From positions 42,913 through 106,912 of the forward strand of contig CAJTVN010000015.1 in NCBI GenBank assembly GCA_910579685.1: a stretch of DNA of 64,000 bases, in the 5' to 3' direction. The first letter of the stretch is position 1. The number at the start of each line of letters is the position of its first letter. Below are positions 52,255 to 61,731 of this stretch, one piece after another. Source of the DNA: an uncultured Lachnospiraceae bacterium. GTDB lineage: Bacteria > Bacillota > Clostridia > Lachnospirales > Lachnospiraceae. The translations under genes and the position numbers were made by a program. The notes beneath the pieces are model-generated. The model ran no database searches and was not told the origin of the DNA. It saw only the letters and a program-made list of their open reading frames with translations.

Positions 52255-52672
52255 TGCCAGCCTCCCTGCCTTCTTCCATCTTCAAAACCACATCTCTTTT
52301 GAGCCCCTCATCCGCCTCCGGCCTTTTTTCGGATTCCGGGCAATCTCTCCCCATCCCATCGATCGCCGCAAGCAGATTGTCCCATTCTCCCCTCATGGAA
52401 TCCAGATACCCCCTGCCCCGGTCCGTGATCCGGTAATACTTTCTCGGCGGGAGCCCCCTCTGTGTCTCCTGCCAGTAAGAGGTGAGAAGCTCCTCCTTCA
52501 GCAGCCGGCGAAGCAGAGGATAGATCGTGCTCTCCTTCGCAGTCAGAATGGGCCACTGTTCCAGTGCGCTTATGATCTCATATCCGTAGCGCTCCTTCCT
52601 GCTGATCATAAGCAGAATGGCAAATTCCAGAGTTCCCCTTTTGATCTGTGATCTCCACTCGTCAATGTTCAT
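52247..52672 (-). CDS. PadR-family transcriptional regulator
   Basis: A 141-residue PadR winged-helix protein. RGTLEFAILLMISRKERYGYEIISALEQ, STIYPLLRRLLKEELL and PPRKYYRITDRGRGYL are family motifs; the C-terminal tail is short and charged, as in the PadR-s2 group. It should bind DNA as a dimer and repress its own operon. The promoter at 52695-52723 overlaps PadR-like AGTATACTGTG symmetry. It is the first gene of PadR-HAAS-serine hydrolase. Confidence 0.88.
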   Translation of the reverse strand: MNIDEWRSQIKRGTLEFAILLMISRKERYGYEIISALEQWPILTAKESTIYPLLRRLLKEELLTSYWQETQRGLPPRKYYRITDRGRGYLDSMRGEWDNLLAAIDGMGRDCPESEKRPEADEGLKRDVVLKMEEGREAGNG

Positions 52673-52694
52673 ATACCATTCCTCCCGATATACA

Positions 52695-52723
52695 TCGTAC
52701 TACACAGTATACTGTTTGTCAAG
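52695..52723 (-). promoter_or_regulatory. PadR operon promoter with embedded palindromic sequence
   Basis: On the minus strand TTGACA (52723-52718) and TACGAT (52700-52695) are spaced by 17 bases. The spacer holds CAGTATACTG, a 10-bp palindrome, where PadR could bind and autoregulate. Confidence 0.6.
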
Positions 52724-53607
52724 GATCTCAAAGATCTTTCCGGCAAGAGCGCAGTTTTCTTCCTCCAGAGACAGCGCATAAGTAAGCAGACGGATCTGTT
52801 CCCTGCGAAGCTCTCTGGTGGATACCCCAAAAGCATTTACGCCGTTGTATGCAATTGCGCACGTAGATGAATCATTTACCCTGTTGCGGAATGCGTGGAT
52901 GCGATCGGCAATTGCCTGACAGTTATCCGCTGCCCTTTCCAGATCCCCTCTCTCTTCTTCCTGCAGAAGCGGAATATTTTCACGAAGCCAGGAAGCCGCC
53001 GCCCGCCGTGAATCCGCCAGCTGACACAGCATACTGTCATTTACGTCAAGACGTCTCAGAACCTTGTCCCTGTCACGTTCCAGGCAGAAATCCTCTTCCT
53101 CGGAAAGACCTCTGATCCATTCTTCATAGGCCTCTTTTCCCTGATAGTACCCCCGGCATTTCCCGGCATGAAAGGACTGGATGAGAGTGACAAGGGAAGT
53201 TTTCAGGATAGCGGCAGGCAATGGCGGCTCCTCCTTTTCCCCAAAATGAAGAATCAAAAAAGGCCAGTTATCGCTGAACAGATATCTCTCATCGTCCTCA
53301 AAGACCATGCGCCGTTCCTCCGGATCCTGGCAATCTTCCTGTTCCAGGGCGTCAAAAACCGCTCTGTCAAAATAGGTGCGGCACAAAAACCGGGTCCCGT
53401 TTTCCACATACCCTGTTATGATTCCCCATTCGGGAGCAACTCAATTCTTTTCCGTTCCCGTAGTACGCCCCGATCAGCTGAAAATCTTTCTCCTGCGCAA
53501 AGCCTGTGCTCTCCTTGTCCAGAATCAGATTTTCATTTTCCAGCGCAAAGGCATAGGATATTCCTTTGGGTGTCCGGAATTTTACAGTCAGGAGCTTTAA
53601 CCTGCCG
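52700..53607 (-). pseudogene. Frameshifted or composite gene, C-terminal part resembling BtrH/C39-like proteins
   Basis: From a GTG at 53407 a 235-codon frame runs to 52700, with no ribosome site. It can be read further upstream in frame (PEWGIITGY before ENGTRFLCRTYFD), until a TGA near 53440. In another frame the upstream DNA codes for KLLTVKFRTPKGISYAFAL, then ENLILDKESTGF and FQLIGAYYGNGKEL, running from about 53607 to the same spot. A one-base frameshift near 53430-53445 joining the two is the simplest reading; two unrelated fragments is the other. WGIITGY...GRTYFD-type and NWPFLILHFGEKEEPP...GYYQGKEAYEEWI patterns recall BtrH/C39-like proteins, a weak match. Function not assigned. Confidence 0.45.
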
Positions 53608-53622
53608 CTTTAAATTCCGGAC
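53572..53622. repeat. 11-bp inverted repeat at the upstream end of the broken gene
   Basis: GTCCGGAATTT (53572-53582) and AAATTCCGGAC (53612-53622) are exact complements with 29 bases between. They surround the first codons of the upstream frame. May be ends of a small mobile element or a weak hairpin. Confidence 0.6.
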
Positions 53623-53828
53623 AGATGAATCAACCTGTGGTTCAGTCAAAGCGCGCATTCGCTCTTCGCTCATATTTACTTCTAAAAAGACTTAAGGTAC
53701 CTGGCCTTTGGAAAATCTGGTAAACTGAGCATAACAGGTGATTGCGAAACAGTAAGTTGTTGAAATATTCTACAAATTTACAAGTTTCACAATTACCTAA
53801 ATCCTGAAATCAGAAAAGGAGGCACTTT
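53623..53828. other. Intergenic stretch upstream of the methyltransferase
   Basis: No gene recognised. The right end carries the ribosome site GGAGG for the plus-strand methyltransferase, and TTGCGA-N18-TATTCT around 53750 is a weak plus-strand promoter candidate. Confidence 0.4.
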
Positions 53829-54758
53829 ATGGACTACAGCGCCAAAATATCCGAGCGGCTTTGGAATCTGCCCGACAAGGGCGAGCTGGAAAGCCGCCGG
53901 GAAGAAACGTTTATGGACGATATCATTCAGAAAAGCCACATTGAAAAGGAACTGCTCTCTCATTTGGACGGCATAAAGACCGTGTTCGACGGCGGCGCAG
54001 GCTGCGGAAGATTCTCCATCCTCCTTGCCAAATGCGGCTGTCAGGTCACACATTTTGATCTTTCGCAGCCCATGATCGATAAAGCCAGGGAATTGGCCGA
54101 AAAGGAAGGTGTTCTGGAGAGGATCACCTTTGTTAAGGGGCGGCTGGAGAATCTTGGCGGCTTTGAGGACAACTCCTTTGATCTGGTAATCTCCTTTGAC
54201 GCACCCATTTCCTACACGTATCCAAGGCAGGAACAGGTGATCGGAGAGCTGGTGCGCATCTGCAGAAAGCGCATTATCCTCAGCGTGTCCAGCCGCCTGG
54301 GATATCTGCCCTATCTGGCAAACCCCATACAAAAAAATCAGTTTATCCTGGATGAAAACTGCGGCGATCCCTTTGTCAGATGGTGTGTGGAAAACAAGGA
54401 AAATGCCATTGAGCATTTCCGCTTTTGCAGGGACGCCGCAGAAAAGCTATGGAAAGACGGGCTCATGGGCGGCGAGGCAGAAATTGCCGAATACGAAAGA
54501 GGCGGCGCTCCCTGGTGCATCACCTACACCTTTCTGCCGGACGAGCTGAAAAAAATACTGGATCGTCTTGGCGTAAAAGACATAAGGCTGGCCGGGCCCG
54601 GCGCCTACGCAAGGACGCTTCCCCGTGAATTGCTTGTGAAGATCATGAACCATCCAAAGCAGCGCACTGATTTTCTGGACTTCTGTTATCAGTACGACTC
54701 CAATCCTTACGTGTGCGGCATGGGGAAAGATAATCTGCTGGCAGGCGGGGAACTGTAA
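53829..54758 (+). CDS. Class I SAM-dependent methyltransferase
   Basis: A 309-residue Rossmann methyltransferase. Motif I is VFDGGAGCGRFSILLAKCG (residues about 55-73), followed by HFDLSQPMIDKA (motif II), FVKGRLENLGGFEDNSFDLVISFD (motifs III-IV) and IILSVSSRLGYL. It methylates a small molecule or lipid; nothing in the sequence defines the target. GGAGG lies eight bases before the ATG. It is followed by another methyltransferase-containing gene in the same direction, after 158 bases. Confidence 0.82.
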   Translation: MDYSAKISERLWNLPDKGELESRREETFMDDIIQKSHIEKELLSHLDGIKTVFDGGAGCGRFSILLAKCGCQVTHFDLSQPMIDKARELAEKEGVLERITFVKGRLENLGGFEDNSFDLVISFDAPISYTYPRQEQVIGELVRICRKRIILSVSSRLGYLPYLANPIQKNQFILDENCGDPFVRWCVENKENAIEHFRFCRDAAEKLWKDGLMGGEAEIAEYERGGAPWCITYTFLPDELKKILDRLGVKDIRLAGPGAYARTLPRELLVKIMNHPKQRTDFLDFCYQYDSNPYVCGMGKDNLLAGGEL

Positions 54759-54916
54759 GGGTTGTCTCCTCTTCATCCGGAAATCAAATTCAACCGCCAG
54801 GTGAATGATTCATCCGCATTCTCTTTCTGCGTTATTGCATCCGTCCTTTGGTCATACTAAGATAAGGGAGTAACGAACAGGCTTTTATATGCAGGAAAAA
54901 AAGAAAGGCGGCAGAA

Positions 54917-55774
54917 ATGGACAATCTGAAAACCGGAGAAGTGATCAGCAAACGGCGCAAAGAGCTGGGGTTTACTCAGAATCAGCTCGCAAAATCTCTC
55001 AATATTTCCTTTCAGGCAGTGTCAAAATGGGAAAACAATACCGCTTACCCCGATATCGAGATGCTTCCCAGGCTGGCGGCAGCCCTCAACACGACTGTGG
55101 ACGCACTGCTCGGTTACAGCAGCGTGGTGACCGATTATGACAAGCGCTACCATACGGAGGAATACTACTGGGGGCTTACGCCCAACCGCATCTGCTACGA
55201 TATCATGAAGCTCCTTCCTCCCATCAGGCCCTACCGCATCCTGGATATCGGCTGCGGCGAGGGAAAGGACGCCGTCTTTTTTGCCAGATGCGGTTATGCC
55301 GTGACGGCTTTTGATATCTCCGAGCAGGGAATTGAAAAGGCCAGAAAGCTTGCACAGCACAATAAGGTGGACGTGACATTTTTCAAGGCTGATCTTTTTG
55401 ATTACCGTCCGGATGCTGAGTATGACATTATTTTCAGCAGCGGCGTGCTTCACTTTCTTCCTCTGAATGACCGGAAGGAATTCTGCGACAGTCTGAAAGC
55501 GCACACGGCGGACGGCGGCCTGAATGCTCTCAATGTCTTTGTGAAAAAGCCCTTTATCCGGCGTGCGCCGGACACCACCCGGGACGAGGACAAAAGGCAT
55601 CCCTGGTATTCCGGCGAGCTGTTCCGGTATTATCATGACTGGCTCTTCCACACCTGCCGGGAAGATATCTTTGACTGCAACAGCGGGGGGATCCTCCATA
55701 AGCATTGCATGGACACGCTGATTGCGCAGAAGATTGTACAGCAGCCGGAAAGAAAGGCGCCGGAAACGCTCTAA
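54917..55774 (+). CDS. XRE helix-turn-helix fused to a TehB-like methyltransferase
   Basis: A 285-residue fusion. Residues 8-65 are a Cro/CI HTH (SKRRKELGFTQNQLAKSLNIS, FQAVSKWENNTAYPDIEML). Residues about 80-260 are a methyltransferase with YRILDIGCGEGKDAVFFARCG (motif I), VTAFDISEQGIEKA and YDIIFSSGVLHFL, resembling TehB/SAM methyltransferases. A regulator that senses or uses SAM, or a methyltransferase expressed and autoregulated through the HTH, are the two readings. AAAGG eight bases before the ATG. Its end overlaps the convergent transporter gene by four bases. Confidence 0.82.
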   Translation: MDNLKTGEVISKRRKELGFTQNQLAKSLNISFQAVSKWENNTAYPDIEMLPRLAAALNTTVDALLGYSSVVTDYDKRYHTEEYYWGLTPNRICYDIMKLLPPIRPYRILDIGCGEGKDAVFFARCGYAVTAFDISEQGIEKARKLAQHNKVDVTFFKADLFDYRPDAEYDIIFSSGVLHFLPLNDRKEFCDSLKAHTADGGLNALNVFVKKPFIRRAPDTTRDEDKRHPWYSGELFRYYHDWLFHTCREDIFDCNSGGILHKHCMDTLIAQKIVQQPERKAPETL

Positions 55775-56709
55775 ATCAATCCTGCCGACCGCAATAGCAG
55801 GATCCACAGGAATATCGTGATCACCGATACCATGGTGCTGCATACCACCAGCTCTCCTGCCAGCTCCCCGTCCCCGCCCATATTCTGAGCCATAGGGAAG
55901 GAGGCCGCCGCAGTGGGAGTTGCAAAGATGGAAAGCAGGATAAAACGCTCCAGCGGTTCCATTCCCATAAGGACGGAAACCGCAACCATAACGGCCGGAA
56001 ACAGAACCAGCTTCACGGATACGGCCGCCAGAATCGGCCGCAGATTCTTTTCCAGGGAAGAAAACTTCAAAATCCCTCCCAGTACGAATAACGCCAGCGG
56101 GGTAGTCAGGGCCGAAAACTGGGATATGGGCTTTTCCACGCACTGTGGCAGACGGATCCCAAAAAGCAGAAACAGCATACCCACAATCGTTCCCAGAATC
56201 AGAGGGTTCGCCAGAACCTTTTTTACCAGCTCCCACACATTGGGCTTTCCGCCCCGGAAGTGCTCCAGAATAACCACCGCCGTCACATTGTAAAAGGGGA
56301 CGATGATTGCCACCATCACGGAAGCCGCCGCCAGACCGGACTGACCAAAGACGCTTTCCGTCAGCGGCATGGCAAAAAGGACAAAGTTGCTGCGGTAAAC
56401 AGCCTGGATCAACACGCCTCTTCTGGCATTCTCCTTTTCCAGCCGTGGAACGGTCAAAAGAAGCAGGAGAATCAGTGCGGACACTCCCAGCACTCCCGTC
56501 AGGATCAGTCTTCCCGCCGAGAAGCGGACATCCCGGTTCTGATACAGGTTATAGAACATCATAACCGGATAGAATGCCCGGAATACCAGATTGTTAATTT
56601 TCCGCGCCAAAGCCTCCTCCATCAGCCCGGTTCTCTTTGCCCCGTATCCGAATGCCATATAGATTAAAAAAGGCACCACGGCGTTTACCGCTACGATAAA
56701 ATGCTCCAT
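55771..56709 (-). CDS. AEC-family transporter
   Basis: A 312-residue membrane protein with about ten helices of the auxin-efflux-carrier type. GYGAKRTGLMEEALARKINNLVFRAFYPVMMFYNL near the start and NPLILGTIVGMLFLL and TTPLALFVLGG are typical. AEC proteins carry organic acids such as malate or malonate; the substrate cannot be read. It follows nth after 38 bases and may be the last gene of the esterase-GH3-nth-AEC operon. The C-terminus overlaps the plus-strand fusion gene by four bases. Confidence 0.85.
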   Translation of the reverse strand: MEHFIVAVNAVVPFLIYMAFGYGAKRTGLMEEALARKINNLVFRAFYPVMMFYNLYQNRDVRFSAGRLILTGVLGVSALILLLLLTVPRLEKENARRGVLIQAVYRSNFVLFAMPLTESVFGQSGLAAASVMVAIIVPFYNVTAVVILEHFRGGKPNVWELVKKVLANPLILGTIVGMLFLLFGIRLPQCVEKPISQFSALTTPLALFVLGGILKFSSLEKNLRPILAAVSVKLVLFPAVMVAVSVLMGMEPLERFILLSIFATPTAAASFPMAQNMGGDGELAGELVVCSTMVSVITIFLWILLLRSAGLI

Positions 56710-56747
56710 TTATTTCATACCTCCCGTCCCTTCCCAGGGCTCCTTTT

Positions 56748-57395
56748 TTATTCCACTCCGGCCTTTGCGCAGATATCCTTCAGGCAGCATTTGTCGCAGT
56801 AAGGCTTTGTCCTCGCCGTGCACACTTCTCTTCCGTGATACACCAGCCTGTGGCAGAAATCGCTTCCCTCCTGCGGAGGAATGATCTTCCACAGCGCCAT
56901 CTCCACCTTCTTCGGCTCCTTGATCCCGTCCACCAGGCCCATGCGGTTTACGAGCCGGATGCAATGGGTATCCGTCACAATGGCAGGCTTCCCAAACACG
57001 TCTCCCATGATCAGGTTTGCGCTCTTGCGCCCCACCCCCGGCAGCTCCATGAGCGCATCAAAGTCCTCCGGCACCTTCCCATCGTATTTTTCCTTCAGCA
57101 GTTTCATGCAGGCGCTGATATCCCTGGCTTTGCTGTGTCCCAGACCGCAGGGCTTTACGATCTCCTCGATCTCCTCCACCGGAGCCTGCGCCAATGCGTT
57201 TACATCCGGGAATTTCGCATACAATCCCGGAACCACCTCGTTTACCCTGGCATCCGTACACTGCGCTGCAAGCCGCACACTTACCAGAAGTTTCCATGCC
57301 TGATTATAATCCAACGTACAGCCTGCGTCCGGATACTCCTTTTTCAGTCTTTCTATGATCTCCAGCGCCAGTTTCTCTTTTGAAAGCTTTTTCAT
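56748..57395 (-). CDS. nth: Endonuclease III
   Basis: A 215-residue base-excision repair enzyme from the ATG at 57395 (AAGGAG eight bases upstream; a start at 57413 has none). The helix-hairpin-helix MELPGVGRKSANLIMG carries the catalytic Lys, and IVTDTHCIRL the catalytic Asp. The [4Fe-4S] site is C-x6-C-x2-C-x5-C near the end (CTARTKPYCDKCCLKDIC). It removes oxidised pyrimidines and nicks the abasic site. It begins inside the 19 bases after the GH3 stop, so it is co-transcribed. Confidence 0.94.
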   Translation of the reverse strand: MKKLSKEKLALEIIERLKKEYPDAGCTLDYNQAWKLLVSVRLAAQCTDARVNEVVPGLYAKFPDVNALAQAPVEEIEEIVKPCGLGHSKARDISACMKLLKEKYDGKVPEDFDALMELPGVGRKSANLIMGDVFGKPAIVTDTHCIRLVNRMGLVDGIKEPKKVEMALWKIIPPQEGSDFCHRLVYHGREVCTARTKPYCDKCCLKDICAKAGVE

Positions 57396-57413
57396 TCCAT
57401 CTTCTCCTTGCAT

Positions 57414-60041
57414 CTATAACGGTTGATAGGGCGCTGCCCCTTCATAGGCGCTGCTCTGCGCAATGACCTTAAGCATACGCTTTGCACAGGCCTGGAGATC
57501 GCCAAGAGTGATGGGGCAGGGCACCTGCGCCTGCGCCGCACCCACAGAGCGCACGATCTCGTCCACATCCGCCTGGCTGCCGGGCATGATCAGATCGTTG
57601 CCCGCCTTGATACAGCCCGCCGCATTGGAGCTTCCGTATTTAAACTTCTGACCGGGATTCAGTTCAATGCTCCCCGTGGTTCCCCAGTCCGTCATGACAA
57701 TTCCCTCAAATCCCCACTCGTCCCTTGCCACCGCCGTCAGCAGATCATAGCTGTTGGCCGTGTGAATTCCGTTGATCAGGTTATAGGAGGTCATGATGGA
57801 CATGGGCTGTGAATTTTTCACCGCAATCTCAAAGCATTTCAGATAGATCTCCCGGATCGTCCTCTCCCCGATATGGGCATTGGTGTGCATCCGGTTGTCC
57901 TCCTGATTGTTGAAGGCAAAATGCTTGATGGTGGTGCCCACTCCCGCATGCTTCTGCACGCCCCTTGTGTCCGCCGCCGCACACATCCCCGCCACCAGGG
58001 GATCCTCGGAATAATACTCGAAATTTCTGCCGCACAGGGGATTTCTGTGGATATTCATGCCGGGGGCAAGCCAGAGTGTCACCCCGAGCTCCTCCATCTC
58101 TTCTCCCACAATATCCCCGGCCTGGGCGATCACGTCCACATCCCAGGTCTGGGCCAGCAGCGTGGCGATGGGAATCGCCGTACAGTACTGATAGTAAGTA
58201 ACCGCCCCTTCCGGAAGCTCCTTCTTCTCACCCTTTCCCGCAAGCAGGCTCATCTCCCCGAGGGAAGCGTCCTCGGTTCCCGGAATCAGGTTCCCATCCT
58301 TATCCGCCGCAAAATGCCTGGAAAGGCGCAGACCCGCCGGGCCGTCCGCCAGAATCATGTTCCGGATATTGCGGTCTGCGATCATCCGCGAAGTGGTGTC
58401 TCCCGCCGCTCCGGGACAGGCTGCGGATGCCGCTCCCACCACGGAATCTGCTCCCATACCGCCTCTGGCCGTTCCCACGCACAGCTCGGCCATTTCCTCC
58501 ACGGAAAGCTGGCTCACAAGCTGGTCCAAGGAAGCCCTCTTTTCCAGCACATCGTCCATGGTGAGCAGGCCCCTGTCCTTCTTTTCTTCCATCACGGGGT
58601 TCCCGCTGCGGTAAACCGCCCTGCGGCAGAGAAGGTCCCTGGGGGAAATGGCAATACGGACCGCCTTTTCCTTCTCAGCCTTCTCCCCGTCATATCCATA
58701 GGGCTCTGCGCCCTTTGCGGAGAGCTGTTTCATCTCGCAGTCCAGGGCGAAACGTGCGGAAAGCTTTTCCGTGACAACGTCCTCCTCCAGCACCAGGGCC
58801 GCCGCCACGCAGGTACTGCGGGAACTGGTTCCCACTCTGATATAATAGGTTCCTTTCTCCATCACCCAGGAAGAGCTCTCCTCATCATAGGACGCCATCC
58901 GCTCCGCAGGGAAGGACAGCTCCAATTCCCCGCTCTCTCCCGGCGAAAGCTTCTTCGTCTTCCCATAGGCCGCCAATTCCTGATAAGGCTTTTCCAACAC
59001 CCCCTGCGGTGCGGAATAATATACCTGCACCACTTCGCGTCCCGCATACCTGCTGCCGGTATTTTTCACCAGTACCTTCACCGTCACCTGCCTTGCGTCA
59101 GCCCTTACTTCCTGTGTGCTGACTTCAAAGGACGTGTAAGACATACCGTAGCCAAAGGGATAGGCAGGAGTCACATTGAAGCTGTCAAAATAGCGGTAGC
59201 CCACATAGATCCCTTCCTCATAATACTCATCATCCACGTCTTTGTTCATGTGGCCGAATTTCGCCGCTCCCGGATAGTCCCCGTAGTTCTCCGCCCAGGT
59301 GGAGGTCAGCTTTCCGCTCGGGGTCTCCTTTCCCGTAAGGATATCCGCAAGGGCATACCCGCCGATATTCCCGGCCTGGCTCATGAGCAGGACGGCGTCA
59401 ATCCCTTCTTCCCGCCTTAAGAATTTCGTGTCGATCACGCTTCCCACATTCAGAACCACGATCACCTGCCGGAAATTCGCACAGAGAGTCCCGATGGCTT
59501 CCTTCTCCTGTTCGAAAAGATCATATTCCCCGGGCACCGGCCTTCTGTCCTTTCCTTCCCCGGAATTGCGGGAGATCACAAAAAGCGCAAGATCCGCATC
59601 CGCCTTCTCACAGTCCTCCTGCGTAATCCTGGAAATGGGCGGTTCCTTATAGGGATTCTCAAAGAGAAAGAGAATGGGCATTACCCCTTTTTTCTCCACG
59701 GCTTCCTTAAGAGCCGCCCCGTAGGCCGCTTTCGCTTCCTCCACGGCCCTGTCATACCGGTCAAGCCAGCTCTTTGTTGTGACAGTAAAACCCGCTTCCT
59801 CCAATCCTTTTTCCACGTTCACCACGAACCGGCTGTTCACGTCTCCGGAGCCCGTTCCTCCCTTCACCGTCCATCTCGCCCCGTTGCCAAACAGCGCGAT
59901 CTTCCCCGGCTTCTCAATGGGAAGCGCACCTCTGTTCTGAAGAAGCACCATGCCCTGGGATGCGATCTTCCTCGCCCGTTCCATATTTCTTTTTTCCCGC
60001 CCGCTGATCTCGGGATTTGTGGTTGCAAATAATTTTGCCAT
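57414..60041 (-). CDS. Glycoside hydrolase family 3 beta-glucosidase with inverted domain order
   Basis: An 875-residue GH3 enzyme in which the C-terminal-type domain comes first. Residues about 1-290 are the (alpha/beta)6 sandwich (GMVLLQNRGALPIEKPGKIALFG; VVLNVGSVIDTKF), about 310-420 a fibronectin III-like domain (VSTQEVRADARQVTVKVLVKN), and about 500-870 the TIM barrel with the nucleophile Asp in FEGIVMTDWGTTG and the substrate region KHFAFNNQEDNRM. The reversed order is known in some Firmicute beta-glucosidases. No signal peptide. With the esterase, GH31 and GH3, degradation of imported plant-type oligosaccharides is likely. Confidence 0.9.
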   Translation of the reverse strand: MAKLFATTNPEISGREKRNMERARKIASQGMVLLQNRGALPIEKPGKIALFGNGARWTVKGGTGSGDVNSRFVVNVEKGLEEAGFTVTTKSWLDRYDRAVEEAKAAYGAALKEAVEKKGVMPILFLFENPYKEPPISRITQEDCEKADADLALFVISRNSGEGKDRRPVPGEYDLFEQEKEAIGTLCANFRQVIVVLNVGSVIDTKFLRREEGIDAVLLMSQAGNIGGYALADILTGKETPSGKLTSTWAENYGDYPGAAKFGHMNKDVDDEYYEEGIYVGYRYFDSFNVTPAYPFGYGMSYTSFEVSTQEVRADARQVTVKVLVKNTGSRYAGREVVQVYYSAPQGVLEKPYQELAAYGKTKKLSPGESGELELSFPAERMASYDEESSSWVMEKGTYYIRVGTSSRSTCVAAALVLEEDVVTEKLSARFALDCEMKQLSAKGAEPYGYDGEKAEKEKAVRIAISPRDLLCRRAVYRSGNPVMEEKKDRGLLTMDDVLEKRASLDQLVSQLSVEEMAELCVGTARGGMGADSVVGAASAACPGAAGDTTSRMIADRNIRNMILADGPAGLRLSRHFAADKDGNLIPGTEDASLGEMSLLAGKGEKKELPEGAVTYYQYCTAIPIATLLAQTWDVDVIAQAGDIVGEEMEELGVTLWLAPGMNIHRNPLCGRNFEYYSEDPLVAGMCAAADTRGVQKHAGVGTTIKHFAFNNQEDNRMHTNAHIGERTIREIYLKCFEIAVKNSQPMSIMTSYNLINGIHTANSYDLLTAVARDEWGFEGIVMTDWGTTGSIELNPGQKFKYGSSNAAGCIKAGNDLIMPGSQADVDEIVRSVGAAQAQVPCPITLGDLQACAKRMLKVIAQSSAYEGAAPYQPL

Positions 60042-60085
60042 ACCTTCCTCCTTTAAATTTTCCTGTGATAGAGCCGGCTGTCTTC

Positions 60086-61645
60086 TCAGTGCTGGACATC
60101 CTTCATCCGCTCCTCCATGTTTCTTGCATAGACCGGCAGCATGTCTTTTGCAAGAACAGGTACCAGCTCATGGTCAAAATTAATCCGGACCGACGTCTCC
60201 TTGCCGATCACCAGAGTCGCCTCCGCATCCTCCCGGCAGCAATTCCATTCGGACAGCTCCTGTGTCTTCGGGCTGCCTGTCTTTGCAAACGCCATGACTG
60301 CGTCAAAAATCAGTTTTTCAATTCTCTCCGTAACCCCTTGCTCCTGGGTATAGGGAACCAGCCGCGTATTGTGGAAGAAATAGGGAATATCCGCACAATG
60401 CCATGGAGTGCGTCCTGCGTCAAGAGGCATATCCAAATTGAACAGATACGACCAGACTTTTCCTTTACAACCGCTTCGGATCCGGATATAGTCGATCTCC
60501 GGCGCCCGGAAGGTAAAGTCCATAGTCAGAATATCCACGGGGTTGCGCTCCGGATAGGCCTTCTCAAAGAGCCTGATCAGCTCCGGCGCCTGCTCCTTAC
60601 CCACTTCCTCCTCCACGAGCCTGATTCCCTCTTCCCTGGTCAGCGCACTGCGTTTATAGCAAGCGGGCGCAAAGGATCCGAACTCTCCGAACACGCTTCC
60701 CACAATCAGCGGGATATGCTCCGATTCTTTGCGGAATCCGTTTGTGACGGGCTCCCCCCTGTAAAACGCATTGGGATGAGGCGTACCGCCCACATATTCT
60801 CCTGCCTTGGCAAGAACAGGCTTCACTTTGTTGTATGCGGCCGCAAGCGCATCATAGGGAACGGTCTCAAGGGCTTTTACATCCTCCACCTTCAGCTCTT
60901 CCATCAGCATCTCGCCAAGCCGCTTTCCGCTTCCCACCGCATCTCCCAGTACCGGTCCGATGACGCCGCTCATGATGATGCCCTTGGCAAACAGCCCGTC
61001 CGCCGCAGGGGTCTGAAGAAGTGTCGTCACCTTTGCCCCGCCGCCCGACTGTCCGAAAACGGTCACGTTGTCCGGATCGCCGCCAAAGCGTTCAATATTG
61101 TCACGCAGCCAGCGCAGGGCCGCCACAAGATCATCCGTGCCCGCATTTCCGGAATTGGCATATTCTTCCCCGAAATCGGACAGATCACAGTAACCCAGGA
61201 CATTCAGCCTGTGATTTACAGACACCACTACCACCTGGCCGAACCTGCACATATTCTCGCCCTCATAGGCGATATGTTCGATGGCGGATCCCGCAAAAAA
61301 ACCGCCTCCATGGAGCCATACCATGACCGGACGCCTCTTACCGTCAAGTCCGGGCGTCCATATATTCAGATTCAGGCAGTCCTCATTCATGACCCAGTAC
61401 CTGTGAGGCACCAGCAGCTCTCCCTCGGGCTTTGGCAGTTCCAGCAGCGGACAGACATAGCCAAAGCTCGTAGCCTGAAACGTGCCCTCCCAGGGCTCTA
61501 CCGGCTCAGGCGCATGAAAGCGCCGGGCTTTCGCATAGGGGATTCCCTTAAACAGGTACATATCGTCATAAAAATATCCCCGCACCTTTCCGCTTTCCGT
61601 CTCCACAACAGCCGTGTCCTCGTCGTAAACAAATTTCTTTTCCAT
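60086..61645 (-). CDS. Carboxylesterase type B
   Basis: A 519-residue alpha/beta hydrolase of the type-B carboxylesterase (PnbA) family. LFKGIPYAKARRFHAPEPVEPWEG and NEDCLNLNIWTP are N-terminal family marks; VMVWLHGGGFFAGSA is the oxyanion hole and VFGQSGGGAKVTTLL the nucleophile elbow. No export signal. It may remove acyl groups from sugars before the glycosidases act, or hydrolyse xenobiotics. It is the first gene of the esterase-GH3-nth operon and has a promoter at 61732-61760. Confidence 0.9.
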   Translation of the reverse strand: MEKKFVYDEDTAVVETESGKVRGYFYDDMYLFKGIPYAKARRFHAPEPVEPWEGTFQATSFGYVCPLLELPKPEGELLVPHRYWVMNEDCLNLNIWTPGLDGKRRPVMVWLHGGGFFAGSAIEHIAYEGENMCRFGQVVVVSVNHRLNVLGYCDLSDFGEEYANSGNAGTDDLVAALRWLRDNIERFGGDPDNVTVFGQSGGGAKVTTLLQTPAADGLFAKGIIMSGVIGPVLGDAVGSGKRLGEMLMEELKVEDVKALETVPYDALAAAYNKVKPVLAKAGEYVGGTPHPNAFYRGEPVTNGFRKESEHIPLIVGSVFGEFGSFAPACYKRSALTREEGIRLVEEEVGKEQAPELIRLFEKAYPERNPVDILTMDFTFRAPEIDYIRIRSGCKGKVWSYLFNLDMPLDAGRTPWHCADIPYFFHNTRLVPYTQEQGVTERIEKLIFDAVMAFAKTGSPKTQELSEWNCCREDAEATLVIGKETSVRINFDHELVPVLAKDMLPVYARNMEERMKDVQH

Positions 61646-61731
61646 TTTGCCATATCCTTTCCTTCTCTTATCCGGTCATCCGGCAGTTGCCGCCGCATTC
61701 CCGCAGCTGGCCTATCCCATACCATACCAAT

